From the NCBI RefSeq assembly GCF_038002605.1, contig NZ_JBBOCT010000001.1, positions 5,270,001 through 5,334,000 of the forward strand: a DNA stretch of 64,000 nt. The letters run 5' to 3'. Made by a program: the position numbers and the translations under genes. The DNA comes from Bacillus sp. FSL K6-3431 (lineage in GTDB: Bacteria > Bacillota > Bacilli > Bacillales > Bacillaceae_C). Positions 39,476 to 48,318 of this stretch are shown piece after piece. Under the pieces are notes generated by a model that saw only the letters and a program-made list of their open reading frames with translations, was not told where the DNA came from and did not search any database. The stretch's first letter is position 1, and every line of letters begins with the position of its first letter.

Positions 39476-41269
39476 TTATTTATTCACCATCTCCATAAAA
39501 TCCTCTACATCTTTAATACAAAGCTTTACGCCAGCTTCCCAGAATTCGCGCTTTGTTAAATCAACACCAAGATGTTTTTGCGCTAGATCCTCCACTGTCA
39601 TCGAGCCTGTATCCTCAAGCATCGCCATGTATTTTTTCTCATAGCCTTTGCCTTCTTTTACAGCTTGGGCATAAATTCCAAGAGAGAACAAATAGCCAAA
39701 CGTATACGGGAAATTATAGAAAGGAACACCGGTAATAAAGAAATGCAGTTTAGAACCCCAAAATAACGGATGGTAATCCTCAAGTGAGTCGGCATATGCT
39801 TCTTTTTGAGCATTCTCCATCAGTTCATTCAACCTTTTTTTATTAACCATGCCTTTTTTGCGTTCTTCGTAAAAGCGTGTTTCAAACAAATAGCGTGCGT
39901 GAATATTCATCAATAAAGCAACAGAGCGTTGAATTTTATCTTCTAGCAATGCCAGTTTCACATCTTCATTTGCTGCATTGTTTACGGCGGCATCAGAGAC
40001 GATCATTTCTGCAAAAGTAGAAGCTGTTTCAGCTACATTCATTGCATAGCTTCTATTCAATGGGTGTGCGTCCTTTAGTGCATAGGAGTGAAATGCGTGA
40101 CCAAGTTCATGAGCAAGAGTCGAAACATTGGACGGTGTACCTGAATACGTCATGAAAATTCTAGATTGATCACTAAGAGGGAAAGAGGTGCAAAATCCAC
40201 CTGGCCGTTTCCCAGCGCGATCCTCTGCTTCAATCCAGCGGTCTTCAAAGGCTTTTATTGTAAAGTCTGTGAGTTCGTCTCCAAAATCGCCAAAATGCTT
40301 TAGAATGAATGCTGCGCCTTCTTGGTAGTTATATGTTGTTTCTGTTTTTCCCACGGGTGCATCTAAATCAGCCCAACTTAATTTTTTTACTCCGAGCAAT
40401 TCCGCTTTCTTTTTTAGAAAATCAGCAAATGGTTGTTTGTTGTCTGATATTACTTCCCACATGACATCGAGTGTTTCTTGCTTCATTCTGTTATATGTCA
40501 GTGCTTCCGTTAATACATGGTCCCAGCCTCGCTGTTTATAAACAGATAAACGGAAGCCTGATAGATGGTTTAATGTGCCCGCAAGTAAATCAGATTGCTT
40601 GTCCCAAGCCTTTTCCCATTCCTGGAAAATTTGTTTTCTTATTTTAGGATCGGAACTGGAAAATTTATTAGCTGCCTGTCCTACAGATAAGTTCAGTTTT
40701 TCTCCATTTTCTTCAAATGGGATTTTAACCTGAGAGACGATCGTATCATACATTTCTCCCCATCCGTGATAGCCATCGATACTTAGAGCATTGATCAATG
40801 CTTCCTGTTCTTTTGAAAGTTTTTCACCCGCATTTTTGCGTCGCTCATTCAGTACGAAGCTAAGTTCTTTTAATGAATCTTGCTTAAGTAATCCGTTCCA
40901 TATGTCTTTTTCGATGTTTAAAAGCTTTTCATCAAAACTTGTTAAAAGCGTGCTGAATCTAGAACTTAGAGTAGTCACCATGCCCCGCAATTCATTTGCC
41001 CTTGTGTCAGTCGTATCTTGTGCTTGTAAACAGCTAACAAAAGCACCTGCTTGTCTTATATTTTGTGATGTAGATTGAAATAAATGAAGTAGATCAGATA
41101 GACTTTGATCATTAGCAGATACTGGGATTTCCCAATTCTCGATGGATGACTGGAAATGCTCCAATTGACCTTTTACTTTTTCCAAATGATTGATAAACTC
41201 GCGAGACGCACTTCCATCTTTAAAAAAAACATCGATATCCCATGTTAAATCATATATAGCTACCGCCAA
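39476..41269 (-). CDS. M3-family oligoendopeptidase (PepF-like)
   Basis: This zinc metallopeptidase should cut short peptides in the cytosol. The 597-residue protein has the M3 signature LAHELGHAFHSYAL (HExGH, near residue 385) with a downstream glutamate in NVAETASTFAEMIV, and the PepF-type C-terminal stretch HFFITGVPFYNFPYTFGYLFSLG. The TTG at 41269 was chosen because TGGAGGG stands 6 bp upstream; a start at 41296 would be 9 residues longer without a site. It is convergent with the SigM-like operon and divergent from sigK. Confidence 0.92.
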   Translation of the reverse strand: MAVAIYDLTWDIDVFFKDGSASREFINHLEKVKGQLEHFQSSIENWEIPVSANDQSLSDLLHLFQSTSQNIRQAGAFVSCLQAQDTTDTRANELRGMVTTLSSRFSTLLTSFDEKLLNIEKDIWNGLLKQDSLKELSFVLNERRKNAGEKLSKEQEALINALSIDGYHGWGEMYDTIVSQVKIPFEENGEKLNLSVGQAANKFSSSDPKIRKQIFQEWEKAWDKQSDLLAGTLNHLSGFRLSVYKQRGWDHVLTEALTYNRMKQETLDVMWEVISDNKQPFADFLKKKAELLGVKKLSWADLDAPVGKTETTYNYQEGAAFILKHFGDFGDELTDFTIKAFEDRWIEAEDRAGKRPGGFCTSFPLSDQSRIFMTYSGTPSNVSTLAHELGHAFHSYALKDAHPLNRSYAMNVAETASTFAEMIVSDAAVNNAANEDVKLALLEDKIQRSVALLMNIHARYLFETRFYEERKKGMVNKKRLNELMENAQKEAYADSLEDYHPLFWGSKLHFFITGVPFYNFPYTFGYLFSLGIYAQAVKEGKGYEKKYMAMLEDTGSMTVEDLAQKHLGVDLTKREFWEAGVKLCIKDVEDFMEMVNK

Positions 41270-41368
41270 ATGAATCCCTCCATAATATGTATTCATTACA
41301 TTATACGAGAAAATTAGTTATTATCCCAATATTACATCTCCTTCATTACGGTTATTTCAACGACAACA

Positions 41369-41376
41369 CATACATA
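41369..41376 (+). promoter_or_regulatory. Candidate SigE -10 element for sigK
   Basis: CATACATA matches the SigE -10 consensus (CATACAnT) about 38 bp before the sigK start; a convincing -35 is not clear. In B. subtilis sigK is read by SigE with SpoIIID. Confidence 0.4.
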
Positions 41377-41413
41377 TATATAAATATAGGCTAAAACTGT
41401 GGGGGGTGAGGCA

Positions 41414-42142
41414 TTGTCCAGTATTCTTACGGCAATAGGTTATTTATTTAAAGAACTCGTATTTCTCGTTTCATATGTTAAAAATAATGCATTTCCTCAG
41501 CCGCTTTCAACTGAAGATGAAAAGAAATACTTACAACTAATGGCAGAAGGTGATGAAAATGCTCGGAATCTCCTAATAGAGCATAATTTACGGCTTGTCG
41601 CCCATATTGTGAAGAAATTTGAAAACACTGGGGAGGATGCTGAGGATTTGATCTCGATCGGAACGATTGGTTTGATTAAAGGAATTGAAAGTTATTCTTT
41701 TGGAAAAGGCACGAAACTTGCTACCTATGCTGCTCGCTGTATAGAAAATGAAATTTTAATGCATCTACGAGCGTTAAAAAAGACCAAAAAGGATATTTCT
41801 TTACACGACCCGATTGGCCAAGATAAGGAAGGGAATGAAATATCGCTAATTGACGTATTAAAGTCTGAAGCGGAGGATGTTTTTGACACAATCCAACTAA
41901 ATATGGAGTTAGAAAGAGTCAAAGAATACGTTAGTGTGTTAGATGAACGAGAGCGGGAAGTCATTGTTGGCAGATTTGGCTTAAGTTTAGAAAAAGAGCG
42001 AACGCAAAGGGAAATAGCAAAAGAACTCGGCATATCAAGAAGCTATGTATCGCGTATAGAAAAAAGGGCGTTGATGAAAATGTTCCACGAATTTTATCGA
42101 GCAGAAAAAGAAAAACTTAAGAAAGCGAAAGAAGATGAGTAA
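41414..42142 (+). CDS. sigK: Sporulation sigma factor SigK, intact pro-SigK
   Basis: SigK directs late mother-cell transcription (coat, cortex release). The 242-residue protein is almost identical in layout to B. subtilis pro-SigK: residues 1-20 form the membrane-associated pro-sequence ending LVFLVS, followed by [12 protein letters not shown], so the SpoIVFB cut (S20/Y21) is kept exactly. Regions 2 ([20 protein letters not shown]), 3 and 4 ([24 protein letters not shown]) follow. The gene is continuous, with no skin-type interruption. The TTG start has GGGGGGTGAG upstream; a CATACATA motif nearby suggests SigE control. Confidence 0.97.
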   Translation: MSSILTAIGYLFKELVFLVSYVKNNAFPQPLSTEDEKKYLQLMAEGDENARNLLIEHNLRLVAHIVKKFENTGEDAEDLISIGTIGLIKGIESYSFGKGTKLATYAARCIENEILMHLRALKKTKKDISLHDPIGQDKEGNEISLIDVLKSEAEDVFDTIQLNMELERVKEYVSVLDEREREVIVGRFGLSLEKERTQREIAKELGISRSYVSRIEKRALMKMFHEFYRAEKEKLKKAKEDE

Positions 42143-42188
42143 AAGTGCGGGACGGAAATTACCTTTTTTAAAAAGGGTGGAAGCATAA

Positions 42189-42323
42189 ATGAACAACAAT
42201 AAAAAGTCACAAGAAAATATCGATTATGAACTTGAAGTGGCACGGATGATATACGAAGGTGGGGCTAATTGTCAAGATTATATTATCTCCACTAATAATG
42301 AATCCAATCGAGTAGAGGAATAA
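42189..42323 (+). CDS. Small hypothetical protein, 44 residues
   Basis: ATG 42189 has GGGTGG 8 bp upstream. The product is acidic and soluble (NIDYELEVARMIYEGGANCQDYII), with one cysteine and an Asn-rich end. It lies 46 bp after sigK in the same direction with no terminator between, so it may be read in the mother cell with sigK. I do not recognise a family. Confidence 0.6.
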   Translation: MNNNKKSQENIDYELEVARMIYEGGANCQDYIISTNNESNRVEE

Positions 42324-42601
42324 TCATCAAATATTGATATAATACAGGGAAGAACCTACTTTATAATGCTGTGATGTATGGCTAGTTAAAAAAACATTAT
42401 ATTCATTTCAAGGAAAATTAGTATTTCCGGAACAAAGAAGTTGGCCATTAGTTATCGATGGAGAGGAAACGGAAAAATTAATATAGCCAACTGACCATAA
42501 TCATGTTATATTTATATAGCGATGAGCTGATTTGCATAAGTCGACTGACATGCTTAAATGCACACATGCTGTGAACATGTGGTCTTTCGCCGCAAACGCA
42601 T
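42324..42601. other. Gap after the 44-residue peptide, with a coding-like remnant
   Basis: The stretch contains a frame open from 42367 to a TAG at 42486 without any start codon (see findings) and a lone GATATAAT near 42336. Otherwise nothing is recognised before the terminator at 42602. Confidence 0.35.
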
Positions 42602-42631
42602 AAGACGCCTGCATTTATGCAGGCGTCTTTT
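42602..42631. terminator. Bidirectional terminator between the sigK unit and pssA
   Basis: AAGACGCCTGCA pairs perfectly with TGCAGGCGTCTT around TTTA, followed by T residues; it lies between convergent units. Confidence 0.9.
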
Positions 42632-42647
42632 ATCATATCTTATTGTA

Positions 42648-43187
42648 TTAAATCTTTTTTAATGTAAAAGTGCTGATCATCATTAATGATAAGGTTAAAA
42701 TAATAAAAATGAATGAGTACGATGGAAAATATGGGACAAATAAATAACTAAGTGTTAATAAGCAACCCGCTGAAGTAATTGGAAGTCCTGTAAAATAACC
42801 ATTGCTTTCGGAGACGTTAAATCTTGCAAGGCGGAAAGCTCCACAGGCTATATAAAATATAGTGAAAAACACTCCGGGAAAACCGAACAAGAATAAGATA
42901 CCTTGGTATAATAATAAGGCGGGTGCTACGCCAAAAGATACAATATCACTCATAGAATCCAGCTGTTTACCAAGATCAGATTCAATTTGAAGTTTTCTGG
43001 CAGCCATTCCATCGAAACGATCAGCCAGTGCAGCAATAAAGATAAAAACTACACTTAAATGAAGTTGGCCATTGATACATGAAATAATCGCGAAGCTACC
43101 TAATCCTAAGTTTACTAAAGTAAGAAAATTGGCGGTTTGTGCTTTTATTTTTCTAATTGTACTGTCTACGACATCTGATAAAAACAA
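42648..43187 (-). CDS. pssA: CDP-diacylglycerol-serine O-phosphatidyltransferase
   Basis: PssA makes phosphatidylserine from CDP-diacylglycerol and serine in the membrane. The 179-residue protein has about six hydrophobic segments and the CDP-alcohol phosphotransferase motif: DRFDGMAAR then, after eight residues, GKQLDSMSD, giving all conserved aspartates. The length matches B. subtilis PssA (177). The TTG start has AGGGGG upstream. psd, the next enzyme of the pathway, is divergently placed 115 bp away. Confidence 0.95.
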   Translation of the reverse strand: MFLSDVVDSTIRKIKAQTANFLTLVNLGLGSFAIISCINGQLHLSVVFIFIAALADRFDGMAARKLQIESDLGKQLDSMSDIVSFGVAPALLLYQGILFLFGFPGVFFTIFYIACGAFRLARFNVSESNGYFTGLPITSAGCLLTLSYLFVPYFPSYSFIFIILTLSLMMISTFTLKKI

Positions 43188-43301
43188 ATAAATTCCCCCT
43201 TCCTTTTTGATGTAATTAAGTGCCTTGTATCTATTAATACTTAATTATATTCTTTTTAGACATTAAAGTTAAGGGAATCTTTTTGGAAGGAGTGAAAAGT
43301 A

Positions 43302-44117
43302 TTGAAGGGTAAGCTGTATCGCGGGCTTATTCAATCTTTGAATGGACCGGTCGTTTCAAACGTATTACTAAAATATGCGCAATCTAAATGGAGTAAGCCA
43401 ATAATTAAATTTTATGCAAGAGCCTACCGAATTAATGTAGCGGAAATGCGCGATAATATGGAAACCTATCCTAATTTGCATGCTTTTTTTACGCGAAGAT
43501 TGAAGACTGATTCTAGACCCATTAATTTTGAACCAAATACCATTGTCAGTCCAGTGGATGGTATCTTAGAGGATTGTGGAACCATCTCTCCTGCGTGTGA
43601 AATAATTGTGAAGCATAAGGCTTATTCCATTAGCGAAATGCTAGGTGGGGAAGATAAGGCAAACAAATATATTGGTGGTACATATTTGATTCTTTATTTA
43701 AGCCCTTCACATTACCATAGAATTCACTCTCCAATTGATGGTAAGGTCGTTTCTACATATTCTTTAGGTGGAAAATCTTACCCCGTTAATCGATTAGGAT
43801 TAAAATACGGTAATAGTACATTAGCTAAAAACTTTCGAATTGTTACAGAACTTAAGCATCATACCAATTCTATGGCGATGGTAAAGGTTGGAGCAATGTT
43901 CATTAATTCTGTCAAAGTAGTGAATCAGCATCATGAATGGAAAAAGGGCGATGAGGTAGCTTATTTTTCATTTGGTTCTACTGTTGTCCTGCTGTTTGAA
44001 AAAGGAATGTTTCAACTAAAACAATCATTATCTACACCGGCGGAAATAAGAATGGGGGAGCATTTGGGGAAGTGTGTTGAGATTAGAAAAGAGAGAGGGT
44101 TGTATGAGGTGCAGTGA
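43302..44117 (+). CDS. psd: Phosphatidylserine decarboxylase
   Basis: Psd converts phosphatidylserine to phosphatidylethanolamine. The 271-residue proenzyme has SPVDGILEDCG near 86-96, the metal/charge-relay region LSPSHYHRIHSPIDG near 135-149, and the self-cleavage motif GST at 225-227; cleavage before S226 makes the pyruvoyl group. The length is near B. subtilis Psd (263). GGAAGGAGTG precedes the TTG start. With pssA it gives the complete PE branch. Confidence 0.95.
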   Translation: MKGKLYRGLIQSLNGPVVSNVLLKYAQSKWSKPIIKFYARAYRINVAEMRDNMETYPNLHAFFTRRLKTDSRPINFEPNTIVSPVDGILEDCGTISPACEIIVKHKAYSISEMLGGEDKANKYIGGTYLILYLSPSHYHRIHSPIDGKVVSTYSLGGKSYPVNRLGLKYGNSTLAKNFRIVTELKHHTNSMAMVKVGAMFINSVKVVNQHHEWKKGDEVAYFSFGSTVVLLFEKGMFQLKQSLSTPAEIRMGEHLGKCVEIRKERGLYEVQ

Positions 44118-44203
44118 CTGAGGACTATTAGAATGTGTACATCAAGATAAGCGTAAAAAAGACTAATGATTCAAGGCGATTCTAAAACCAGTCATTTATT
44201 CTA

Positions 44204-44231
44204 AAATAAAAAGCGCCTTATCATAGGCGCT
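44204..44231 (-). terminator. Intrinsic terminator of sda
   Basis: Read on the minus strand, AGCGCC pairs with GGCGCT and is followed by TTTTATTT. It lies 22 bp beyond the sda stop. Confidence 0.7.
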
Positions 44232-44253
44232 AAAGTAATCATATTTATATATA

Positions 44254-44403
44254 TTATCCAACAACATAGGTTATTTTTATTTGATTCACCAATGATCTCC
44301 GTTGAAGCTCAGATTCAATTAAATCAATAAATTCGGAACTTAGGTTTAATTCTTTCGCTTTTTCGTAGGATTCTATTAGTAACTCATCAGATAATCTGTT
44401 CAT
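44254..44403 (-). CDS. sda: Sporulation checkpoint protein Sda
   Basis: Sda blocks the sporulation kinase KinA (and KinB) when DNA replication is disturbed. The 49-residue product reads [19 protein letters not shown], then [14 protein letters not shown], clearly the two-helix hairpin of Sda (46 residues in B. subtilis). GGAGGTG precedes the ATG. A cluster of DnaA boxes lies upstream, and a TTACTA-17-TAGAAT promoter-like pair is seen at 44434-44462 on the minus strand. The place next to yqeG matches B. subtilis. Confidence 0.95.
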   Translation of the reverse strand: MNRLSDELLIESYEKAKELNLSSEFIDLIESELQRRSLVNQIKITYVVG

Positions 44404-44520
44404 TAGCTTCACCTCCAGGAATTTTTTGTTCTAATTCTAATGGGTCATGAATAAATTAGTAAGATATCCCTTTAATAACCATTACATTATCAGAAGAAAT
44501 GAATTGGAACAAGCGTTCCT

Positions 44521-44619
44521 TTATCCACAGGTACTGGTGGATAACCTGTTGGTAAGAAGATATTATCGCATAATAAAGTAGCCCCTACGCAATACTTCAT
44601 GTTTATAAAGTTATCCACA
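44521..44619. promoter_or_regulatory. DnaA-box cluster between sda and yqeG
   Basis: Two perfect TTATCCACA boxes lie at 44521-44529 and 44611-44619 on the plus strand, and TTATCCACC on the minus strand at 44536-44544. In B. subtilis DnaA binds upstream of sda and activates it, tying the checkpoint to replication start. Confidence 0.85.
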
Positions 44620-44741
44620 ATTGTGGAAATGGTAGAAAATTGTCGAAAACTTTTCTCCCCTATTTGGAAAAAGATGCGAACGAACCGAATATTGGTTAAA
44701 ATAAACATAATGACAAAGATTAATTAATGAGGTGCAGATGA

Positions 44742-45263
44742 TTGTTAAAAAAATTTTTACCAAGTGAATATGTTAAAAATATATTTCTAATAAAACCTGA
44801 GGATCTAAAAACAAGAGGAATAAAAGGAATTATCACAGACTTGGACAACACGCTCGTTGAATGGGACAGGCCTAATGCTACACCAGAGCTTATTGAATGG
44901 TTTGCTGAAATGAAGCAACATGATATTAAGATAATCATTGTATCGAATAATAATGAAGATCGTGTGAAATTATTTTCCGATCCATTAGAAATCCCATTTA
45001 TTCATAAGGCGAGAAAGCCACTTGGCGCTGCTTTTAAAAAAGCAATCACTGTAATGGGAACATCAAGGGAAGAGACGGTGATTATTGGTGATCAGTTATT
45101 GACAGATATACTTGGCGGAAATAGAGCCAGTTTATATACAATTCTGGTCGTTCCGGTAGCAAAATCGGATGGTTTTTTTACTCGATTTAATCGAGCGATT
45201 GAACGAAGAATTATGGCCAATTTTAAGCGAAACGGATTAATTAAATGGGAGGACGACAAGTGA
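44742..45263 (+). CDS. YqeG family HAD IIIA-type phosphatase
   Basis: The 173-residue protein has HAD motif I ITDLDNTLVEW (aspartates near 31-33), motif II IIVSNNNE near 66, a conserved lysine in KARKPLG and motif IV IIGDQLLTDILGG near 124. It belongs to the YqeG/PGP1 family; some relatives dephosphorylate phosphatidylglycerophosphate, so a phospholipid role is possible. The TTG start follows AGGTG. It overlaps yqeH by 4 bp and leads the conserved yqeG-yqeM row. Confidence 0.92.
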   Translation: MLKKFLPSEYVKNIFLIKPEDLKTRGIKGIITDLDNTLVEWDRPNATPELIEWFAEMKQHDIKIIIVSNNNEDRVKLFSDPLEIPFIHKARKPLGAAFKKAITVMGTSREETVIIGDQLLTDILGGNRASLYTILVVPVAKSDGFFTRFNRAIERRIMANFKRNGLIKWEDDK

Positions 45264-46366
45264 AGAACGCAGATATTACCTGTATTGGATGCGGAATTTC
45301 AATCCAAACAGAAGACCAAAATACAATAGGTTATACACCTTCTTCTCAACTTGAAAAAGAAGAGATTATTTGTCAAAGATGTTTCCGATTAAAACATTAC
45401 AATGAAGTGCAAGATGTATCACTTACGGATCAGGACTTTTTAAATATTCTTCACCAACTGGGAAAAACTGACAGTTTAATTGTAAAAGTTATTGATATCT
45501 TTGATTTTAATGGCAGTTGGCTAACGGGATTACATCGATTTGTTGGGAAGAATCCGATTTTACTTATTGGAAACAAAGTAGATTTACTTCCTAAGTCAAT
45601 CAAAAAGAATAAATTGGTTCAATGGATGAGAGGGCAAGCAAGAGAACTTGGCCTTCACCCAATTGATGTGCTTCTAGTAAGTTCTAAAAAAGGCCTACAT
45701 ATTGAGGAAGCAATGGAAAAAATTGATCAGTACCGTGCTGGTAAAGATGTTTATGTTGTTGGCTGTACAAATGTGGGGAAATCTACTTTTATTAATAGAA
45801 TTATTAAGCATGTGGCCGGAGAAGAAGATGTAATTACAACATCTCATTTTCCAGGGACAACACTTGATATGATAGACATACCATTAGATGATGGAAAATC
45901 CTTATATGATACTCCGGGAATCATCAACCATCACCAAATGGCACATTTTGTAGATAAAAAAGATTTAAAAATCATTACACCAAATAAAGAAATTAAGCCT
46001 AGAGTATTTCAATTGAATGAGGAACAGACACTTTTCTTTGGTGGATTAGCAAGACTGGATTATGTACAAGGTGGACGCAGATCTCTCGTATGTTATTTAG
46101 GGAATGAGATTAACATCCACAGAACGAAGCTAGAAAACGCTGATGAATTATACAAAAACCATGTTGGCGATATGCTACAACCACCTCGGAAAGATGAATT
46201 GGATACATTTCCGAAACTTGTTCGTCATGAATTTATGATTAAAGAGGGAAAAACGGATATTGTATTTTCAGGGCTCGGTTGGGTAACGGTGAATGATCCA
46301 GGTGCAAAAGTCGCTGCTTATATACCAAAAGGAGTAAATGTCACGCTACGTAGTTCGCTTATTTAA
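45260..46366 (+). CDS. yqeH: Ribosome biogenesis GTPase YqeH
   Basis: YqeH is a circularly permuted GTPase for 30S subunit assembly. The 368-residue protein starts with a zinc finger (CIGC near 8-11, CQRC near 40), then the permuted order G4 GNKVDLLPK, G5-like VSSKKG, G1 GCTNVGKST, G2 TTSHFPGTT and G3 DTPG, and a C-terminal RNA-binding domain with DIVFSGLGWVTV. The GTG start has GGGAGG upstream and lies in the yqeG stop (GTGA). Confidence 0.96.
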   Translation: MKNADITCIGCGISIQTEDQNTIGYTPSSQLEKEEIICQRCFRLKHYNEVQDVSLTDQDFLNILHQLGKTDSLIVKVIDIFDFNGSWLTGLHRFVGKNPILLIGNKVDLLPKSIKKNKLVQWMRGQARELGLHPIDVLLVSSKKGLHIEEAMEKIDQYRAGKDVYVVGCTNVGKSTFINRIIKHVAGEEDVITTSHFPGTTLDMIDIPLDDGKSLYDTPGIINHHQMAHFVDKKDLKIITPNKEIKPRVFQLNEEQTLFFGGLARLDYVQGGRRSLVCYLGNEINIHRTKLENADELYKNHVGDMLQPPRKDELDTFPKLVRHEFMIKEGKTDIVFSGLGWVTVNDPGAKVAAYIPKGVNVTLRSSLI

Positions 46367-46570
46367 AAAAGCAGCATAGGCACCATAAACAGATAGACAT
46401 ACGTGAGGGAAGACAGGGAATGGAATATCATTTAAGACCGGATGAAAGGCACTGACAAATGAACTAGCTCCTGTTCCACGTCTACGTACCACAATGTATT
46501 TGTATCCTTGTAATATCTGTGTTGCCTCATCATGTGTGTCCAAATTAATTTAAAAGATAGGGTGAGGTGT

Positions 46571-47419
46571 TTGCAAAAACTTTATGGCGTTATTGGTAAG
46601 CCAATTGCACAGTCCATGTCTCCGCTTATGCATAATGAGGAGTTCCGACAGCTTGGAATAAACGCAAACTATCAGCCATTTCATATTTTAGATCATGATT
46701 TGAAAACGGCTGTAGAAGGAATGAAAGTAATAGGCATAGAAGGATTTAATGTAACAAGCCCACATAAAACAGCAATTATGCCTTTTTTAGACAGTATCGA
46801 TCCGCTTGCTAACGCAATAGGTGCAGTGAATACAATTGTTCGTGAAAATGGGGACTTTCGTGGTTATAATACAGATGGAACAGGATTTATCCAAGCCCTA
46901 CAATCTGCATGGAAAAAAGATTTTATGAATGAACAGACACGTACACTAATTGTAGGAGCTGGTGGTGCGTCAAAAGCAATATATTATACGCTCCTAGCAA
47001 AAGGCATGAAATATGTGGATATTTGTAACCGTTCAGTAATTAATGCGCAGCAATTAATAGAGGATTGTCCTTATGAAGGTGTTTCTAAAGCATTGTCACT
47101 TCATGAAGCTGAACTGGAGCTAGTTGACTATGATCTCGTTATCCAAACCACATCTATTGGTATGTATCCAGATATAACGAATAGTCCACTGGATCTTGAG
47201 CATTTGCGTACTAATGCATTTGTTTCGGATATTATTTATAATCCTTCTGAGACTGCTTTTTTACAGCAAGCGAAGCACAAGGGAGCGCAAACGCAAAACG
47301 GCATAGGTATGTTTATACATCAGGGGGCGCTTGCTTTTAAAATGTGGACAGGAATAACCCCTAACTTTGAACGTATGACAAATATTGTAACAGAGAAATT
47401 AGGAGGAACAACATGTTAA
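46571..47419 (+). CDS. aroE: Shikimate dehydrogenase
   Basis: AroE reduces 3-dehydroshikimate to shikimate with NADPH. The 282-residue protein has YGVIGKPIAQSMSPLMHN at the start, GFNVTSPHK with the catalytic lysine near 65, GYNTDGTGF near 98, and the NADP loop VGAGGASKA near 131. The TTG 46571 was chosen for AGGGTGAGGTG just upstream. The 200 bp between yqeH and aroE have no recognised feature. It overlaps yhbY by 7 bp. Confidence 0.96.
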   Translation: MQKLYGVIGKPIAQSMSPLMHNEEFRQLGINANYQPFHILDHDLKTAVEGMKVIGIEGFNVTSPHKTAIMPFLDSIDPLANAIGAVNTIVRENGDFRGYNTDGTGFIQALQSAWKKDFMNEQTRTLIVGAGGASKAIYYTLLAKGMKYVDICNRSVINAQQLIEDCPYEGVSKALSLHEAELELVDYDLVIQTTSIGMYPDITNSPLDLEHLRTNAFVSDIIYNPSETAFLQQAKHKGAQTQNGIGMFIHQGALAFKMWTGITPNFERMTNIVTEKLGGTTC

Positions 47420-47706
47420 CTGGTAAGCAAAAACGTTATTTACGATCTAAGGCACATCATCTTGACCCAATTTTTCAGGTAGGTAAAGGTGGAGTCAATG
47501 AAAATATGACAAAACAAATAAGTGAAGCTTTAGAAGTACGAGAATTGATAAAAATAAGCATATTGCAAAACTGTGATGAAAACAAAGAAACAGTAGCTGA
47601 GGCACTTGTGGCCGGTACCAAAGCAGAACTCGTTCAAATTATTGGTAAGATTATTGTTCTTTATAAAGAGTCTCACGAGCGTAAAACCATTAATTTGCCT
47701 GTATAA
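47413..47706 (+). CDS. yhbY: Ribosome assembly RNA-binding protein YhbY (YqeI, CRM domain)
   Basis: The 97-residue protein is a single CRM/YhbY domain: LTGKQKRYLRSKAHHLDPIFQVGKGG with the GxGG RNA-binding loop, then EALEVRELIKISILQN and AELVQIIGKIIVLYK. The family binds 50S precursors. It overlaps aroE by 7 bp, with AGGAGG inside the aroE end. Confidence 0.95.
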   Translation: MLTGKQKRYLRSKAHHLDPIFQVGKGGVNENMTKQISEALEVRELIKISILQNCDENKETVAEALVAGTKAELVQIIGKIIVLYKESHERKTINLPV

Positions 47707-47718
47707 GGACGGATAATC

Positions 47719-48318
47719 ATGAAGAGAAAAATTGGGATATTAGGAGGGACATTTGATCCTCCTCATCTTGGTCATTTAATTATTGCGAATGAAGTACTTC
47801 ATCATTTAGCGCTGGATGAAATACATTTTATGCCCAACCAAGAGCCACCTCACAAAGAGAGAGTAAGTGGTACTACTGCAGAAGATAGATTGCGAATGCT
47901 CGAACTTTCTATCGCGGGAAATAGTCAATTCGCTGTGGAAAGTATAGAACTTGAGAGAAAAGGCCGTTCCTATACGATAGATACGATAAAAATTTTACAA
48001 GAATTACATCCGGATTTTGATTATTATTTTATTATCGGAGCTGACATGGTGGAATATTTGCCGAATTGGCACGAAATAGATGAACTTGTACAACTGATTC
48101 AGTTTGTAGGTGTGAATAGACCGAACTATCAAATGGAAAGTCGGTACCCAGTGACACATGTAGATGTACCACAAATAGATATTTCTTCGACGGCAATGAG
48201 AGAAAAAATAAAACAAGACATCTCTACAAAATACTTAATTCCTGATAGCGTAATTGGCTATATAAAGGAGCGCGGTTTATATGAATATGGAGCAAGCAAT
48301 AAAGATAGTTGGAGGTAA
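47719..48318 (+). CDS. nadD: Nicotinate-nucleotide adenylyltransferase
   Basis: NadD joins NaMN and ATP to form deamido-NAD. The 199-residue nucleotidyltransferase has GGTFDPPHLGHL (HxGH type) near 9-20, FMPNQEPPHK near 44, IIGADMVEYLPNWH near 108, and the ISSTAMRE loop near 156. It overlaps yqeK by 38 bp, one of the deepest overlaps in the window. Confidence 0.97.
   Translation: MKRKIGILGGTFDPPHLGHLIIANEVLHHLALDEIHFMPNQEPPHKERVSGTTAEDRLRMLELSIAGNSQFAVESIELERKGRSYTIDTIKILQELHPDFDYYFIIGADMVEYLPNWHEIDELVQLIQFVGVNRPNYQMESRYPVTHVDVPQIDISSTAMREKIKQDISTKYLIPDSVIGYIKERGLYEYGASNKDSWR

Noticed and set aside
46346-46543. A 65-residue minus-strand frame between yqeH and aroE
   Set aside because: No convincing ribosome binding site, no known motif, and it begins just beside the aroE start region; I treat the gap as non-coding.
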